Origin: RGIG3102 sp964369915
Lineage (GTDB): Bacteria > Bacillota > Clostridia > Oscillospirales > Ruminococcaceae
DNA: 6,740 nt
Reading direction: 5' to 3'
Assembly: GCA_964369915.1 (NCBI GenBank)
Contig: CAYJGG010000081.1
Location: 1 to 6,740 of the forward strand
Below the pieces are notes generated by a model, which saw nothing but the letters and a program-made list of their open reading frames with translations, made no database searches and was not told the DNA's origin. Shown piece by piece: positions 1 to 6,434 of this stretch (the stretch's first letter is position 1; each line of letters opens with the position of its first letter). Position numbers and translations under genes: made by a program.

Positions 1-1104
1 TCTGGAATAGGTAAAACAACTGTTGCAACGATAATTGCCCAAATGGCAAATAAAAGGCTTTTTAAATTAAATGGAACGCAGGCTTCAACGGCAGATATTA
101 AAGATATAATATCTCAAATAGATACATTAGGCAGTGAAAATGGAATTTTATTATATCTTGATGAAATTCAGTATCTAAATAAAAAACAGCAACAATCTCT
201 TTTAGAAGTGCTAGAAGATGGCTCTGTTACCTTAATTGCATCAACTACTGAAAATCCATACTTTGCTATTTTCAATGCGATACTTTCAAGGAGTACTATT
301 TTTGAATTTAAGCCATTATCTGTTGAAGATATAAAAACCGGACTTTTAAAAGGGTTAGAAAAATTAAAAGCCGAAAAGAAAGTTTCCAATGATGTCTTAG
401 ATATAATAGCAAAAGGGTGTGGTGCAGATTTAAGAAAAGCATTTAATGCATTAGAGTTATTAATTGCAGCGGCTGGAAACAAAAAAGTTACGGCTGAAAT
501 GGCAAAGCAAGTTGTTCAGCGCTCATCTAATAGATTTGATAATCACGCAGACGAGCATTATAATCTTTTATCTGCTTTGCAAAAATCAATAAGAGGCTCA
601 GACGCCGATGCAGCACTATTTTATCTTGCAAGACTTTTAGATGCCGATGCAATGCTCACAACAATAAGAAGAATTTTAATTATTGCTTGCGAAGATATAG
701 GACTTGCTTATCCAATGGCAATTCCAATAGTAAAAGCTTGCTGTGATATAGCTTTGCAAACAGGCATGCCTGAAGCAAGAATTCCTTTAGCCGATGCGGT
801 TGTTTTGCTTGCAACTTCCCCTAAAAGTAATTCTGCTTATGAGGGGTATAGTAGGGCAAGAATGGATTTATTAGAAAAAGGGTTTTCTGATGTTCCAGTT
901 TATTTAAAAGATTCAAATGCAGTAGGGCAAAAATCTCTAAAGCCAGAAGAAAGATATAAATTCCCTCATGATTATGAAAACCACTGGGTACAACAAGATT
1001 ATCTACCAAAAGAATTAAAAGGCGCTAAATACTATGAATTTGGCAATAATAAAATAGAACAAACTGCAAAAATTTATTGGGATAAAGTTAAAAGAATAAA
1101 ATAA
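1..1104 (+). CDS. rarA: Replication-associated recombination protein RarA (MgsA), AAA+ ATPase, 5'-truncated by window edge
   Basis: The reading frame is open from base 1 and ends at TAA 1102-1104, giving 367 visible codons. RarA proteins are usually about 420-450 residues, so some 50-60 N-terminal residues are missing. The first visible residues, SGIGKTT, are the end of the Walker A loop, so the ATG at 43 is internal and not the start. Numbered from base 1, Walker B is LDEIQ (53-57), sensor 1 is the STTENP stretch (81-86), and the likely arginine finger is in LSRS (R97). The C-terminal half has the RarA tetramerisation-domain signatures RGSDADAALFYLARLLDAD, IACEDIGLAYP and GMPEARIPLADAVVLLATSPKS, and ends with YKFPHDYENHW. 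The family acts in the cytoplasm at stalled or gapped replication forks and resembles clamp loaders. The usual DEIH of Walker B is DEIQ here. The next genes are separated by a promoter-bearing spacer and are functionally unrelated. Confidence 0.93.
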   Translation, partial: SGIGKTTVATIIAQMANKRLFKLNGTQASTADIKDIISQIDTLGSENGILLYLDEIQYLNKKQQQSLLEVLEDGSVTLIASTTENPYFAIFNAILSRSTIFEFKPLSVEDIKTGLLKGLEKLKAEKKVSNDVLDIIAKGCGADLRKAFNALELLIAAAGNKKVTAEMAKQVVQRSSNRFDNHADEHYNLLSALQKSIRGSDADAALFYLARLLDADAMLTTIRRILIIACEDIGLAYPMAIPIVKACCDIALQTGMPEARIPLADAVVLLATSPKSNSAYEGYSRARMDLLEKGFSDVPVYLKDSNAVGQKSLKPEERYKFPHDYENHWVQQDYLPKELKGAKYYEFGNNKIEQTAKIYWDKVKRIK

Positions 1105-1107
1105 ATT

Positions 1108-1130
1108 AATTATTACATTTTGTAATAATT
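1108..1130 (+). terminator. A/T hairpin after rarA, possible weak terminator
   Basis: A perfect 10-bp inverted repeat (AATTATTACA at 1108-1117, TGTAATAATT at 1121-1130) with a TTT loop begins four bases after the rarA stop codon. The stem has one G:C pair and no T run follows it, so it is not a canonical intrinsic terminator. It may only stabilise the 3' end of the rarA mRNA. It is the only clear hairpin before the two-component promoter. Confidence 0.35.
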
Positions 1131-1150
1131 TGTAGAAAAATATCATAAAG

Positions 1151-1179
1151 TTGATATCGTTTAAATGCTACGAAATACT
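1151..1179 (+). promoter_or_regulatory. Candidate sigma-A promoter of the two-component operon
   Basis: TTGATA (1151-1156, five of six matches to the -35 consensus) is followed after 17 bases by AATACT (1174-1179, four of six to the -10). Transcription would start near 1186, giving an ~80-base leader before the regulator gene. A second possible -10, a perfect TATAAT at 1241-1246, lies close to the start codon but has no good -35 at 17-18 bases (ACTTAT at 1218-1223). No operator is evident, though A-rich CAAAAT (1181-1186) and TAAAAT (1192-1197) repeat at 11-base spacing, which could be an OmpR-type half-site pair or chance. Confidence 0.4.
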
Positions 1180-1266
1180 TCAAAATGAATTAAAATCCAA
1201 CTTTTCACAAAATTATAACTTATAGAGGTTATTATATTATTATAATTACGAAAGCGAGGCATATTT

Positions 1267-1944
1267 ATGAAAATATTAGTAGTAGACGATGAACCTAGAA
1301 TAAGAGAATTTATTGGACAATATTTAACAATATCAGGCTATGATGTTGAGGGTGCAAAAGACGGAGTTGAGGCTCTAGCTAAAGTAGCTAAAGGCGATAT
1401 TGATTTATGCATATTAGATGTTATGATGCCATTTATGGACGGAATAACATGCCTTAAAGAAATGAGAAGTAGAGGATTTAAAACTCCTGTTATCATTCTT
1501 TCAGCAAAAGGCGAAGAATACGATAAAATTACTGGCTTCGATGCTGGTAGTGATGATTATATAGTAAAACCTTTCTCACCTAAAGAATTAGTAGCAAGAG
1601 TAAAGGCTGTTTTGCAAAGAGCAAATCCTGATTTAATCGAAACTAAAGAAAGATATATTTTCTCTGATTTAGTTATTGATGTTCCAAGTCACAGCGTTAA
1701 AATTAAAAACGAAATTATTAATGTAACTCCAAAAGAATTTGATTTACTAGTATGTCTAGTTCAAAATAAAGGAGTGGCTTTAAGTCGTGAAAGAATTTTA
1801 TCAAAAGTTTGGAATTATGATTATTTTGGCGAAGATAGAACAGTTGATACGCATATAAAAATGTTAAGAAGTCATCTAAAAGATTACAGAGATTGCATTG
1901 TTACTGTTTGGGGAGTAGGATATAAATTTGAACCTAAGGAATAA
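1267..1944 (+). CDS. OmpR/PhoB-family response regulator, winged-helix DNA-binding
   Basis: This 225-residue protein is the usual length for its family. The N-terminal receiver domain (about 1-120) has all the catalytic residues: acidic pair D7/D8 in VVDDEP, phospho-acceptor D51 in LDVMMP, switch Ser S79 in ILSAKG, and K101 in IVKPFS with Y98 before it. The C-terminal effector (about 128-222) is an OmpR winged helix, with TPKEFDLL, the recognition-helix region RTVDTHIKMLRSHL and the closing hairpin VWGVGYKFE. It should be a cytoplasmic transcription factor activated by the kinase encoded 7 bases downstream. The ATG at 1267 starts directly at the conserved MKILVVDDE. The ribosome site is weak (GCGAGG at 1254-1259, 7-base gap). 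The sequence cannot tell which regulon it controls; a PhoP/VicR-like or orphan clostridial system is possible. Confidence 0.93.
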   Translation: MKILVVDDEPRIREFIGQYLTISGYDVEGAKDGVEALAKVAKGDIDLCILDVMMPFMDGITCLKEMRSRGFKTPVIILSAKGEEYDKITGFDAGSDDYIVKPFSPKELVARVKAVLQRANPDLIETKERYIFSDLVIDVPSHSVKIKNEIINVTPKEFDLLVCLVQNKGVALSRERILSKVWNYDYFGEDRTVDTHIKMLRSHLKDYRDCIVTVWGVGYKFEPKE

Positions 1945-1951
1945 TTAATAG

Positions 1952-3373
1952 ATGAAAAGTTTGAAATCTAAATTAACGATTGCTTTTATAGCAGTGTGCT
2001 TTGTTGTAATAATGATGATATGGGCGGTGTTATCGCTCTCTTTTGCTGAAACTTATTATGCCGCAACTCAACTTGAAATTGCGACAACTCTTGAAAAAGC
2101 AGTAAATGTTTTAGATGATAGCGAGCATACATTTGATGATGAAACTATTGATGAAATTTCAGAATATATGTCGCAAGGGTTTTGTATAGAAGTGGCTGAT
2201 GCAAATGGCGATGGTGTGCTTTTACTTGAGGGTATTGGCGATGCCTGTCAATTGCACGGAGCAAAAGAAGATGAAGTTTTTTCAGATCAAAGGCGATTAA
2301 ATACTGATTTATCAAAAGAGATAAGAGAAGAAGTGCAGGCTAATGAATCTTATAATCAAGATTTAATAGACGATTATGGAAACACGCAGATTTTAAGAGG
2401 AAAACTTACAGACATGGATTATTCTGTTATCGTTTCAACTAATCTTGCAAGAACGGATTCTATTGTAGGGATTGTTTCAAATCAGATAACGATTATAACA
2501 TTTTTTGCTATTATTTTAGCGTTTATTATTTCTTCAATGTTTGCAACAAACTTCACAAGACCAATTGCGGTTTTATCAAAAGCTGCTAAAGAGATTGCAA
2601 AAGGTAACTATAGAGTTAAACTTAAAATCCAAGAAGGCAAAGACGATGAAATAGTGCAACTTGCAAAAGATTTTAACACGATGGTGGAAGAAATCGAAAG
2701 CACTCAAGAAATGCAAAAAGATTTAATAGCAAATATTTCACACGATTTAAGAACACCGCTAACAATTATAAAAGGCTATGCAGAAAGCATTAAAGATATA
2801 ACTGGTGATAATAAAGAGATGCGTGAAAATCAATTAGAAACTATAATTGATGAAACAGATAGATTATCATTAATGGTAGCCTCTGTTTTAGAGTATTCAA
2901 AATTAAATCAAAAAACATATAAATTAAATGTTGTGCAGTATGATATAGCCGAAATGCTTAAAGACATTGTGGATTTTTATTCATATTCTGCGAATGTTGA
3001 TGAAAAAGAAATAGTTTATGAAGGCTTAGAATCGGCATTTATATTTGCAGATGCTAGCTTAATAGAAAGAGTTTTACACAACTTTGTTTCGAATGCACTA
3101 TTGCACACTTCTAAAGGGGAAAATATAGTAGCTTCTGTTACAAATTTAGAAGATGGCAAAATAAAAGTTTCGATTAAAGATTTTGGCGATGGTATTGCAA
3201 AAGAAGATATAAAACATATTTTTGATAGATATTATAGGTCAAGAAAAGACACAGGTAAACAAGGGACAGGCCTTGGGCTTACAATAGTTAAATCCATTTT
3301 AGAAAATCATGGGTTTGAATATGGAGTAGAGAGCGATATCGGTAAAGGTAGCGAATTCTATTTTATAGTGTAA
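1952..3373 (+). CDS. Membrane sensor histidine kinase (HAMP-HisKA-HATPase), partner of the upstream regulator
   Basis: 473 residues. A short basic N-terminus is followed by transmembrane helix 1 (about 8-30), an extracytoplasmic sensor region (about 31-170), transmembrane helix 2 (about 172-197), a HAMP linker from FTRPI to about 250, a HisKA dimerisation domain with phospho-accepting H264 in NISHDLRTPL, and an HATPase_c domain. The ATPase motifs are intact: N box LHNFVSNALLHT (N377, N381), G1 DFGDGI (410-415), F box IFDRYY, and G2 GTGLGL. It should autophosphorylate H264 and pass phosphate to D51 of the regulator. The gene follows the regulator by 7 bases, and its Shine-Dalgarno AAGGA (1936-1940) lies within the end of the regulator gene, indicating co-transcription and coupling. 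The sensor region matches no ligand-binding fold I recognise. It is acidic and has two cysteines (C78, C99). The signal sensed is unknown. Confidence 0.92.
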   Translation: MKSLKSKLTIAFIAVCFVVIMMIWAVLSLSFAETYYAATQLEIATTLEKAVNVLDDSEHTFDDETIDEISEYMSQGFCIEVADANGDGVLLLEGIGDACQLHGAKEDEVFSDQRRLNTDLSKEIREEVQANESYNQDLIDDYGNTQILRGKLTDMDYSVIVSTNLARTDSIVGIVSNQITIITFFAIILAFIISSMFATNFTRPIAVLSKAAKEIAKGNYRVKLKIQEGKDDEIVQLAKDFNTMVEEIESTQEMQKDLIANISHDLRTPLTIIKGYAESIKDITGDNKEMRENQLETIIDETDRLSLMVASVLEYSKLNQKTYKLNVVQYDIAEMLKDIVDFYSYSANVDEKEIVYEGLESAFIFADASLIERVLHNFVSNALLHTSKGENIVASVTNLEDGKIKVSIKDFGDGIAKEDIKHIFDRYYRSRKDTGKQGTGLGLTIVKSILENHGFEYGVESDIGKGSEFYFIV

Positions 3374-3389
3374 GTTAATCACATTAATA

Positions 3390-3419
3390 TTGAATTTAAA
3401 TAGTTTTTTGTGATATAAT
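3390..3419 (+). promoter_or_regulatory. Sigma-A promoter with extended -10 for the DUF1858-trmK-rqcH operon
   Basis: TTGAAT (3390-3395) lies 18 bases before a perfect TATAAT (3414-3419) that has the extended -10 dinucleotide TG at 3411-3412. Transcription would start near 3426, about 33 bases before the DUF1858 start codon. A T6 run (3404-3409) lies in the spacer but has no G/C stem before it, so no terminator separates this unit from the kinase gene. An ATCACA/TGTGAT inverted repeat (3378-3383 and 3409-3414) brackets the promoter and overlaps the -10. Confidence 0.7.
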
Positions 3420-3458
3420 ATTTAAGGATAAACTTTTTAATAAAAGGAGATTAGGAAA

Positions 3459-3659
3459 ATGGTAGTAACAAGACAAACTAATTTAGGCGAAATATTAGAC
3501 GCTGATAGAACAACAGCTCCATACTTTATGGAAATGGGCATGCATTGCCTAGGTTGTCCAGCATCAAGAATGGAAAATATTGAGCAAGCTTGTATGGTGC
3601 ATGGCGTTGACCCAGACGCTTTAGTTGAAAAATTAAATGCACATTTTCAAAAAGCATAA
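3459..3659 (+). CDS. Small DUF1858-family CxxC protein (hybrid-cluster-protein-associated redox disulfide type)
   Basis: A 66-residue protein. It fits the DUF1858 / prismane-associated redox disulfide family: an N-terminal TNLGEILDADRTTAPYFMEMGMHC stretch in two pieces, a CLGC motif (C30, C33), and a C-terminal helix ending ACMVHGVDPDALVEKLN with a third cysteine, C45. These proteins are small cytoplasmic domains found alone or fused to ScdA-like or hybrid-cluster proteins. The cysteine pair is thought to be redox active or metal binding, but the biochemical role is not established. The start is well supported: AAGGAG (3444-3449) lies 9 bases before the ATG, and the extended -10 promoter sits just upstream. 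It is the first gene of an operon with trmK 11 bases downstream. No hybrid-cluster protein gene is visible in the window. The family call is firm, the function uncertain. Confidence 0.88.
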   Translation: MVVTRQTNLGEILDADRTTAPYFMEMGMHCLGCPASRMENIEQACMVHGVDPDALVEKLNAHFQKA

Positions 3660-3670
3660 TTAGTTTTTAT

Positions 3671-4351
3671 ATGAAACATAAAAGTATAGGCAGTCGTTTA
3701 TTAATGGCTGCCTCTTTTATTGATAATGGGGATATAGTTTGTGATGTTGGGTGTGATCACGGAAAACTATCTTTATATTTAATAAAAGAAGAAAAAGCAA
3801 AAAAAATATTCGCAACAGATATAAATAAGTTGCCACTTCAAAAAGCGATAGAATTATTTAAAATAAATAATTTAAGTGATAAAGCGGAATTTTATTTAAC
3901 CGATGGCTTAACAGATATAAAAAACACAAAAGATATAAGCCATATAGTTATCGCAGGTCTTGGCGGAAACACTATGGCTGATGTTATATCTGCTGCTGAT
4001 TTTATTAAAAATCAAAAAACAAAACTTGTATTACTTCCGGCTCAAAATGCTGTTAAAATAAGAGAATATTTATATAAAAATGGATTTAAAATTATAAAAG
4101 AGGAAACAGTTAGTGAAAATAATAAATTTTATAGCTGTATTTTAAGTGAATACTCTAAAGAAATAAAAAATCCAAGTGTTTATGATATATTTATTGGAGA
4201 AATAAAATTTAAAAACACTATTAGTGATATAGGATATTTTAAAATGGCTTTATCGCAACTTGAAAAAATACAAAAAGGCACTATAATTAGAGAAGGCAAA
4301 GAAAATATAGATATAGAAAATGCTATAAATAAAATCAAAAGTTATTTATAG
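3671..4351 (+). CDS. trmK: tRNA (adenine22-N1)-methyltransferase TrmK
   Basis: This 226-residue protein is close to the usual length for the TrmK/YqfN (DUF633) family, which uses S-adenosylmethionine to methylate N1 of adenine 22 in the tRNA D-loop region. It is a class I Rossmann methyltransferase. The first helix SIGSRLLMAASFI is followed by SAM motif I VCDVGCDHGKLSLYL (23-37), ATDIN (48-52, ribose-binding acidic residue), LTDGL (76-80), the family signature VIAGLGGNTM (93-102), LLPAQN (121-126), and REYLYKNGFKIIKEE. The last ~50 residues are charged and helical, matching the family's C-terminal coiled coil. The ATG at 3671 begins at the expected residue, but no Shine-Dalgarno sequence lies before it. 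The DUF1858 stop codon is 11 bases upstream, so translation is probably coupled. The Nif3-like gene that often follows trmK in Bacilli is replaced here by rqcH. The gene is A/T-rich like its neighbours. Confidence 0.88.
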   Translation: MKHKSIGSRLLMAASFIDNGDIVCDVGCDHGKLSLYLIKEEKAKKIFATDINKLPLQKAIELFKINNLSDKAEFYLTDGLTDIKNTKDISHIVIAGLGGNTMADVISAADFIKNQKTKLVLLPAQNAVKIREYLYKNGFKIIKEETVSENNKFYSCILSEYSKEIKNPSVYDIFIGEIKFKNTISDIGYFKMALSQLEKIQKGTIIREGKENIDIENAINKIKSYL

Positions 4352-4372
4352 AGAAAATAAAGAGGAGAACTC

Positions 4373-6106
4373 ATGGCATTAGACGCTATTACAATATCGC
4401 TACTTTCGAATGAATTAAACACTGTTTTAGAAAATTCACGAATAGATAAAATCCATCAACCTTCAAAAGATGAAGTTGTCTTGCATTTTAGAAAACGTGA
4501 TGGGAATTTAAAATTATTAATTTCTGCAAGAAGTGGCTCTGCTAGAATATGCACAACAAACGAGGTGTTTGAGAACCCGCAAACTCCTCCGTCTTTTTGT
4601 ATGCTCCTTCGTAAATACTTATCTGGGGCAAGATTTGTATCTTCAAATTTTGTAAAAGGCGAAAGGATAATAATGATTTCCTTTTTAGCCACTAGCGAAA
4701 TTGGAGATTTAGTTAATATTGATATGGCTGTTGAATTAATGGGACGATATGCAAATATAGTTTTAATAAATAAAGACGGTAAAATTATTGATGCAATGAA
4801 AAGAGTTGATGCAGACGCTTCGAGTATTCGTCAACTACTTCCAGGGCTTGATTATAAACTACCACCAAACAGAGATAACCCAAGATTGATAGAAGAAACA
4901 GAAGAAGTTATAAAAAAAGTTGTGGCTTATGAAGGGTTAGTTTCTCAAAGTTTTATGAAAAATACTCAAGGACTAGGCGCAGTTATAGCAAGAGAAATTG
5001 CTCATTTAGCCTCTTTAGATGATGTTTATTCAGATAGCCTTGATATAAATCAAAAGATGAAATTAGATTTTGCAGTTGAAAAGGTTGTTAATTATTATCA
5101 TAACCCTGTTTTTACAACTGTGTTTGATGAAACAGAAAAACCGATAGAATTTTCATTTATGCCTTTAACTCAATACGGCGATTTAAAACAAGTTCATTAT
5201 AAATCTTTAAATGAATTATTAGATGAATATTATTCTAAAAAAGACAAACAAGAAAGACTAAGACAAAAGGGAAAAGATTTATATAGATTAGTTTCTAATC
5301 TTTTAGAAAGAAATCTAAGAAAATCAGCACTTAGAAAAGAAGATTTAATTAAAAGTGAAAATAGTGAGCCTTTAAGAATTAAAGGGGAGTTATTAACTGC
5401 GAATTTATATCAATTAGAAAAAGGCATGAAAACAGTTAAGGTTTTTAATTATTATGATAATAGCGAAGTTGAAATAAAACTTGATCCTAAATTAACTGGG
5501 AACGAAAATGCGCAAAAGTATTTTAAGGATTATAAAAAGAAACAAACAGCAGTTAAAGTTTTAAAAGATTTAATTATTCAAGATGAAATTGAATATGAAT
5601 ATTTAAAAAGCATTGAATATATTATTAGTGAGGCTGAAAATGAGCAAGAATTAATGAATATACGAAATGAATTATATGAGGCAAGATACATTAAATATTT
5701 TAAAACAAAAACAAAAAAGCAAAAGGCATTAGATTTTATTAAATATATTTCTTCAGACGGATTTTTAATTTTAGTTGGAAGAAATAATTTGCAAAACGAT
5801 AAACTAACTATGAAAACGGCAAGAGGCAAGGATTTATGGTTTCACACAAAGAATGCACCAGGTAGTCATGTTGTTGTTATGAGCGAGGGGCAGGATATAC
5901 CACTTAAAACTCAAAACGAAGCAGCAATGCTAGCTGTTTTTCATTCTAGTCAAAAAGAATCTTCTAAAGTTGCTGTTGATTATACATTTATTAAAAATAT
6001 TAAAAAGACAAATGATTTAAAACCAGGTATGGTTATATACGACACGAACGAAACAGCATATATAACTCCTGATTTAAATATTATAGAATCCCTTGAAAAG
6101 GCATAA
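4373..6106 (+). CDS. rqcH: RqcH (NFACT family; formerly fibronectin-binding protein A), ribosome quality control
   Basis: 577 residues, near the ~570 of Bacillus RqcH. In the family, RqcH binds obstructed 50S subunits still carrying peptidyl-tRNA and, with tRNA-Ala, adds C-terminal alanine tails that mark the stalled chain for proteolysis. Older annotations call it a fibronectin-binding protein. Domain order as seen: NFACT-N (1-~165) with MALDAITISLL, SGSARI and ELMGRYANIVLI; a helix-hairpin-helix region (~170-250) with FMKNTQGLGAVIAREI; charged coiled-coil arms (~283-440); and NFACT-R (~455-570) with YISSDGFLILVGRNNLQND, GKDLWFHTKNAPGSHVVV and KPGMVIYDTNETAYITPD. E97/R98 and E121 fall at the positions of residues reported as important in Bacillus RqcH (D97/R98, E121), so D97 is conservatively replaced by Glu. 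The ATG follows GAGGAG (4362-4367) by 5 bases and trmK by 21 bases. It is the last gene of its operon. Confidence 0.95.
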   Translation: MALDAITISLLSNELNTVLENSRIDKIHQPSKDEVVLHFRKRDGNLKLLISARSGSARICTTNEVFENPQTPPSFCMLLRKYLSGARFVSSNFVKGERIIMISFLATSEIGDLVNIDMAVELMGRYANIVLINKDGKIIDAMKRVDADASSIRQLLPGLDYKLPPNRDNPRLIEETEEVIKKVVAYEGLVSQSFMKNTQGLGAVIAREIAHLASLDDVYSDSLDINQKMKLDFAVEKVVNYYHNPVFTTVFDETEKPIEFSFMPLTQYGDLKQVHYKSLNELLDEYYSKKDKQERLRQKGKDLYRLVSNLLERNLRKSALRKEDLIKSENSEPLRIKGELLTANLYQLEKGMKTVKVFNYYDNSEVEIKLDPKLTGNENAQKYFKDYKKKQTAVKVLKDLIIQDEIEYEYLKSIEYIISEAENEQELMNIRNELYEARYIKYFKTKTKKQKALDFIKYISSDGFLILVGRNNLQNDKLTMKTARGKDLWFHTKNAPGSHVVVMSEGQDIPLKTQNEAAMLAVFHSSQKESSKVAVDYTFIKNIKKTNDLKPGMVIYDTNETAYITPDLNIIESLEKA

Positions 6107-6163
6107 ATAATATTGTGGTTTCAGTGTTTTTTTAAAATAAACAAGCATGCAATACATCACGTA

Positions 6164-6184
6164 GAAAAAGAAAAATTCTTTTTT
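6164..6184 (+). terminator. A/T hairpin with T tract downstream of rqcH, weak terminator candidate
   Basis: AAAAAGAA (6165-6172) pairs with TTCTTTTT (6176-6183) across an AAA loop, with a G:U pair outside (6164/6184). The T-rich 3' arm is its own U tract. Only one G:C pair is present, so strength is doubtful. Its place about 58 bases after the rqcH stop suits the end of the operon. Confidence 0.35.
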
Positions 6185-6200
6185 ATAATATAAAAAATAG

Positions 6201-6255
6201 TAATAGTATATATAAGTTTAATTTTTGTTAATAATTTATATATACTATTATTTTT
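6201..6255 (+). terminator. Perfect 15-bp A/T inverted repeat flanked by A and T runs, possible bidirectional terminator
   Basis: TAATAGTATATATAA (6201-6215) is perfectly complementary to TTATATATACTATTA (6236-6250), with a 20-base loop. A run of six A precedes it (6192-6197) and five T follow (6251-6255), the layout of a two-way terminator. The stem has only one G:C pair. It separates the rqcH operon from the leader transcript downstream. A cruciform or other DNA-level role cannot be excluded. Confidence 0.45.
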
Positions 6256-6273
6256 ATAATATGGTATACTATT
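6202..6273 (+). repeat. Nine-base element TATACTATT, two direct copies and one inverted
   Basis: TATACTATT occurs at 6241-6249 and 6265-6273 and as its complement AATAGTATA at 6202-6210. The second direct copy contains the candidate -10 TATACT. The inverted copy could pair with either direct copy. In such A/T-rich sequence chance is a real alternative. Confidence 0.4.
6262..6270 (+). promoter_or_regulatory. Possible distal promoter, extended -10 only
   Basis: TG (6262-6263), one base, then TATACT (6265-6270) makes an extended -10 element. No convincing -35 is found at 16-18 bases upstream. If active, transcription would begin near 6277, adding ~160 bases before the structured leader. Confidence 0.3.
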
Positions 6274-6400
6274 TTAGCTGCAAAAAAGCGATTATTTTAT
6301 AAATTGTCGTTTTACTGTATGCAATGTGCACAATAAAGTGTCCTAATATCCGCTATTTTATTGTTTATTCATATGAAAATAAAATAAATGATAAAATGTA

Positions 6401-6429
6401 TTGTATTTTCTATTAAAATATAGTAGAAT
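6401..6429 (+). promoter_or_regulatory. Sigma-A promoter of the structured leader transcript
   Basis: TTGTAT (6401-6406) and TAGAAT (6424-6429) are separated by exactly 17 bases, with four of six and five of six matches to consensus. The expected start of transcription, 6-8 bases later (about 6435-6437), coincides with the abrupt rise in G+C and with the first pairing element GGCGAC at 6435. This coincidence is the main support for the call. Confidence 0.65.
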
Positions 6430-6434
6430 ACTTA

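Larger units (their letters stand above)
6107..6430. other. A/T-rich intergenic spacer between rqcH and the leader RNA
   Basis: About 19% G+C by hand count (6121-6420). It holds the two A/T hairpins and two candidate promoters listed separately, and an 8-bp inverted repeat ACAATAAA/TTTATTGT (6330-6337, 6357-6364) of unknown role. I see no convincing open reading frame: the ATG at 6261 gives 13 codons and has no ribosome site. No tRNA or other known RNA is recognised in it. Confidence 0.7.

Noticed and set aside
43..45. ATG at 43 as the true start of RarA
   Set aside because: The frame is open to base 1 and encodes the end of the Walker A motif, so the gene starts outside the window.
168..482. 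Minus-strand open frame of 104 codons inside rarA
   Set aside because: Lies wholly antisense to the conserved AAA+ domain; the peptide has no recognisable features. Shadow of the real gene, as are the minus-strand frames at 821-1009, 4456-4692 and 5578-5829.
6261..6302. Short frame of 13 codons starting at 6261
   Set aside because: No ribosome site, overlaps the candidate extended -10, and the peptide is unremarkable.
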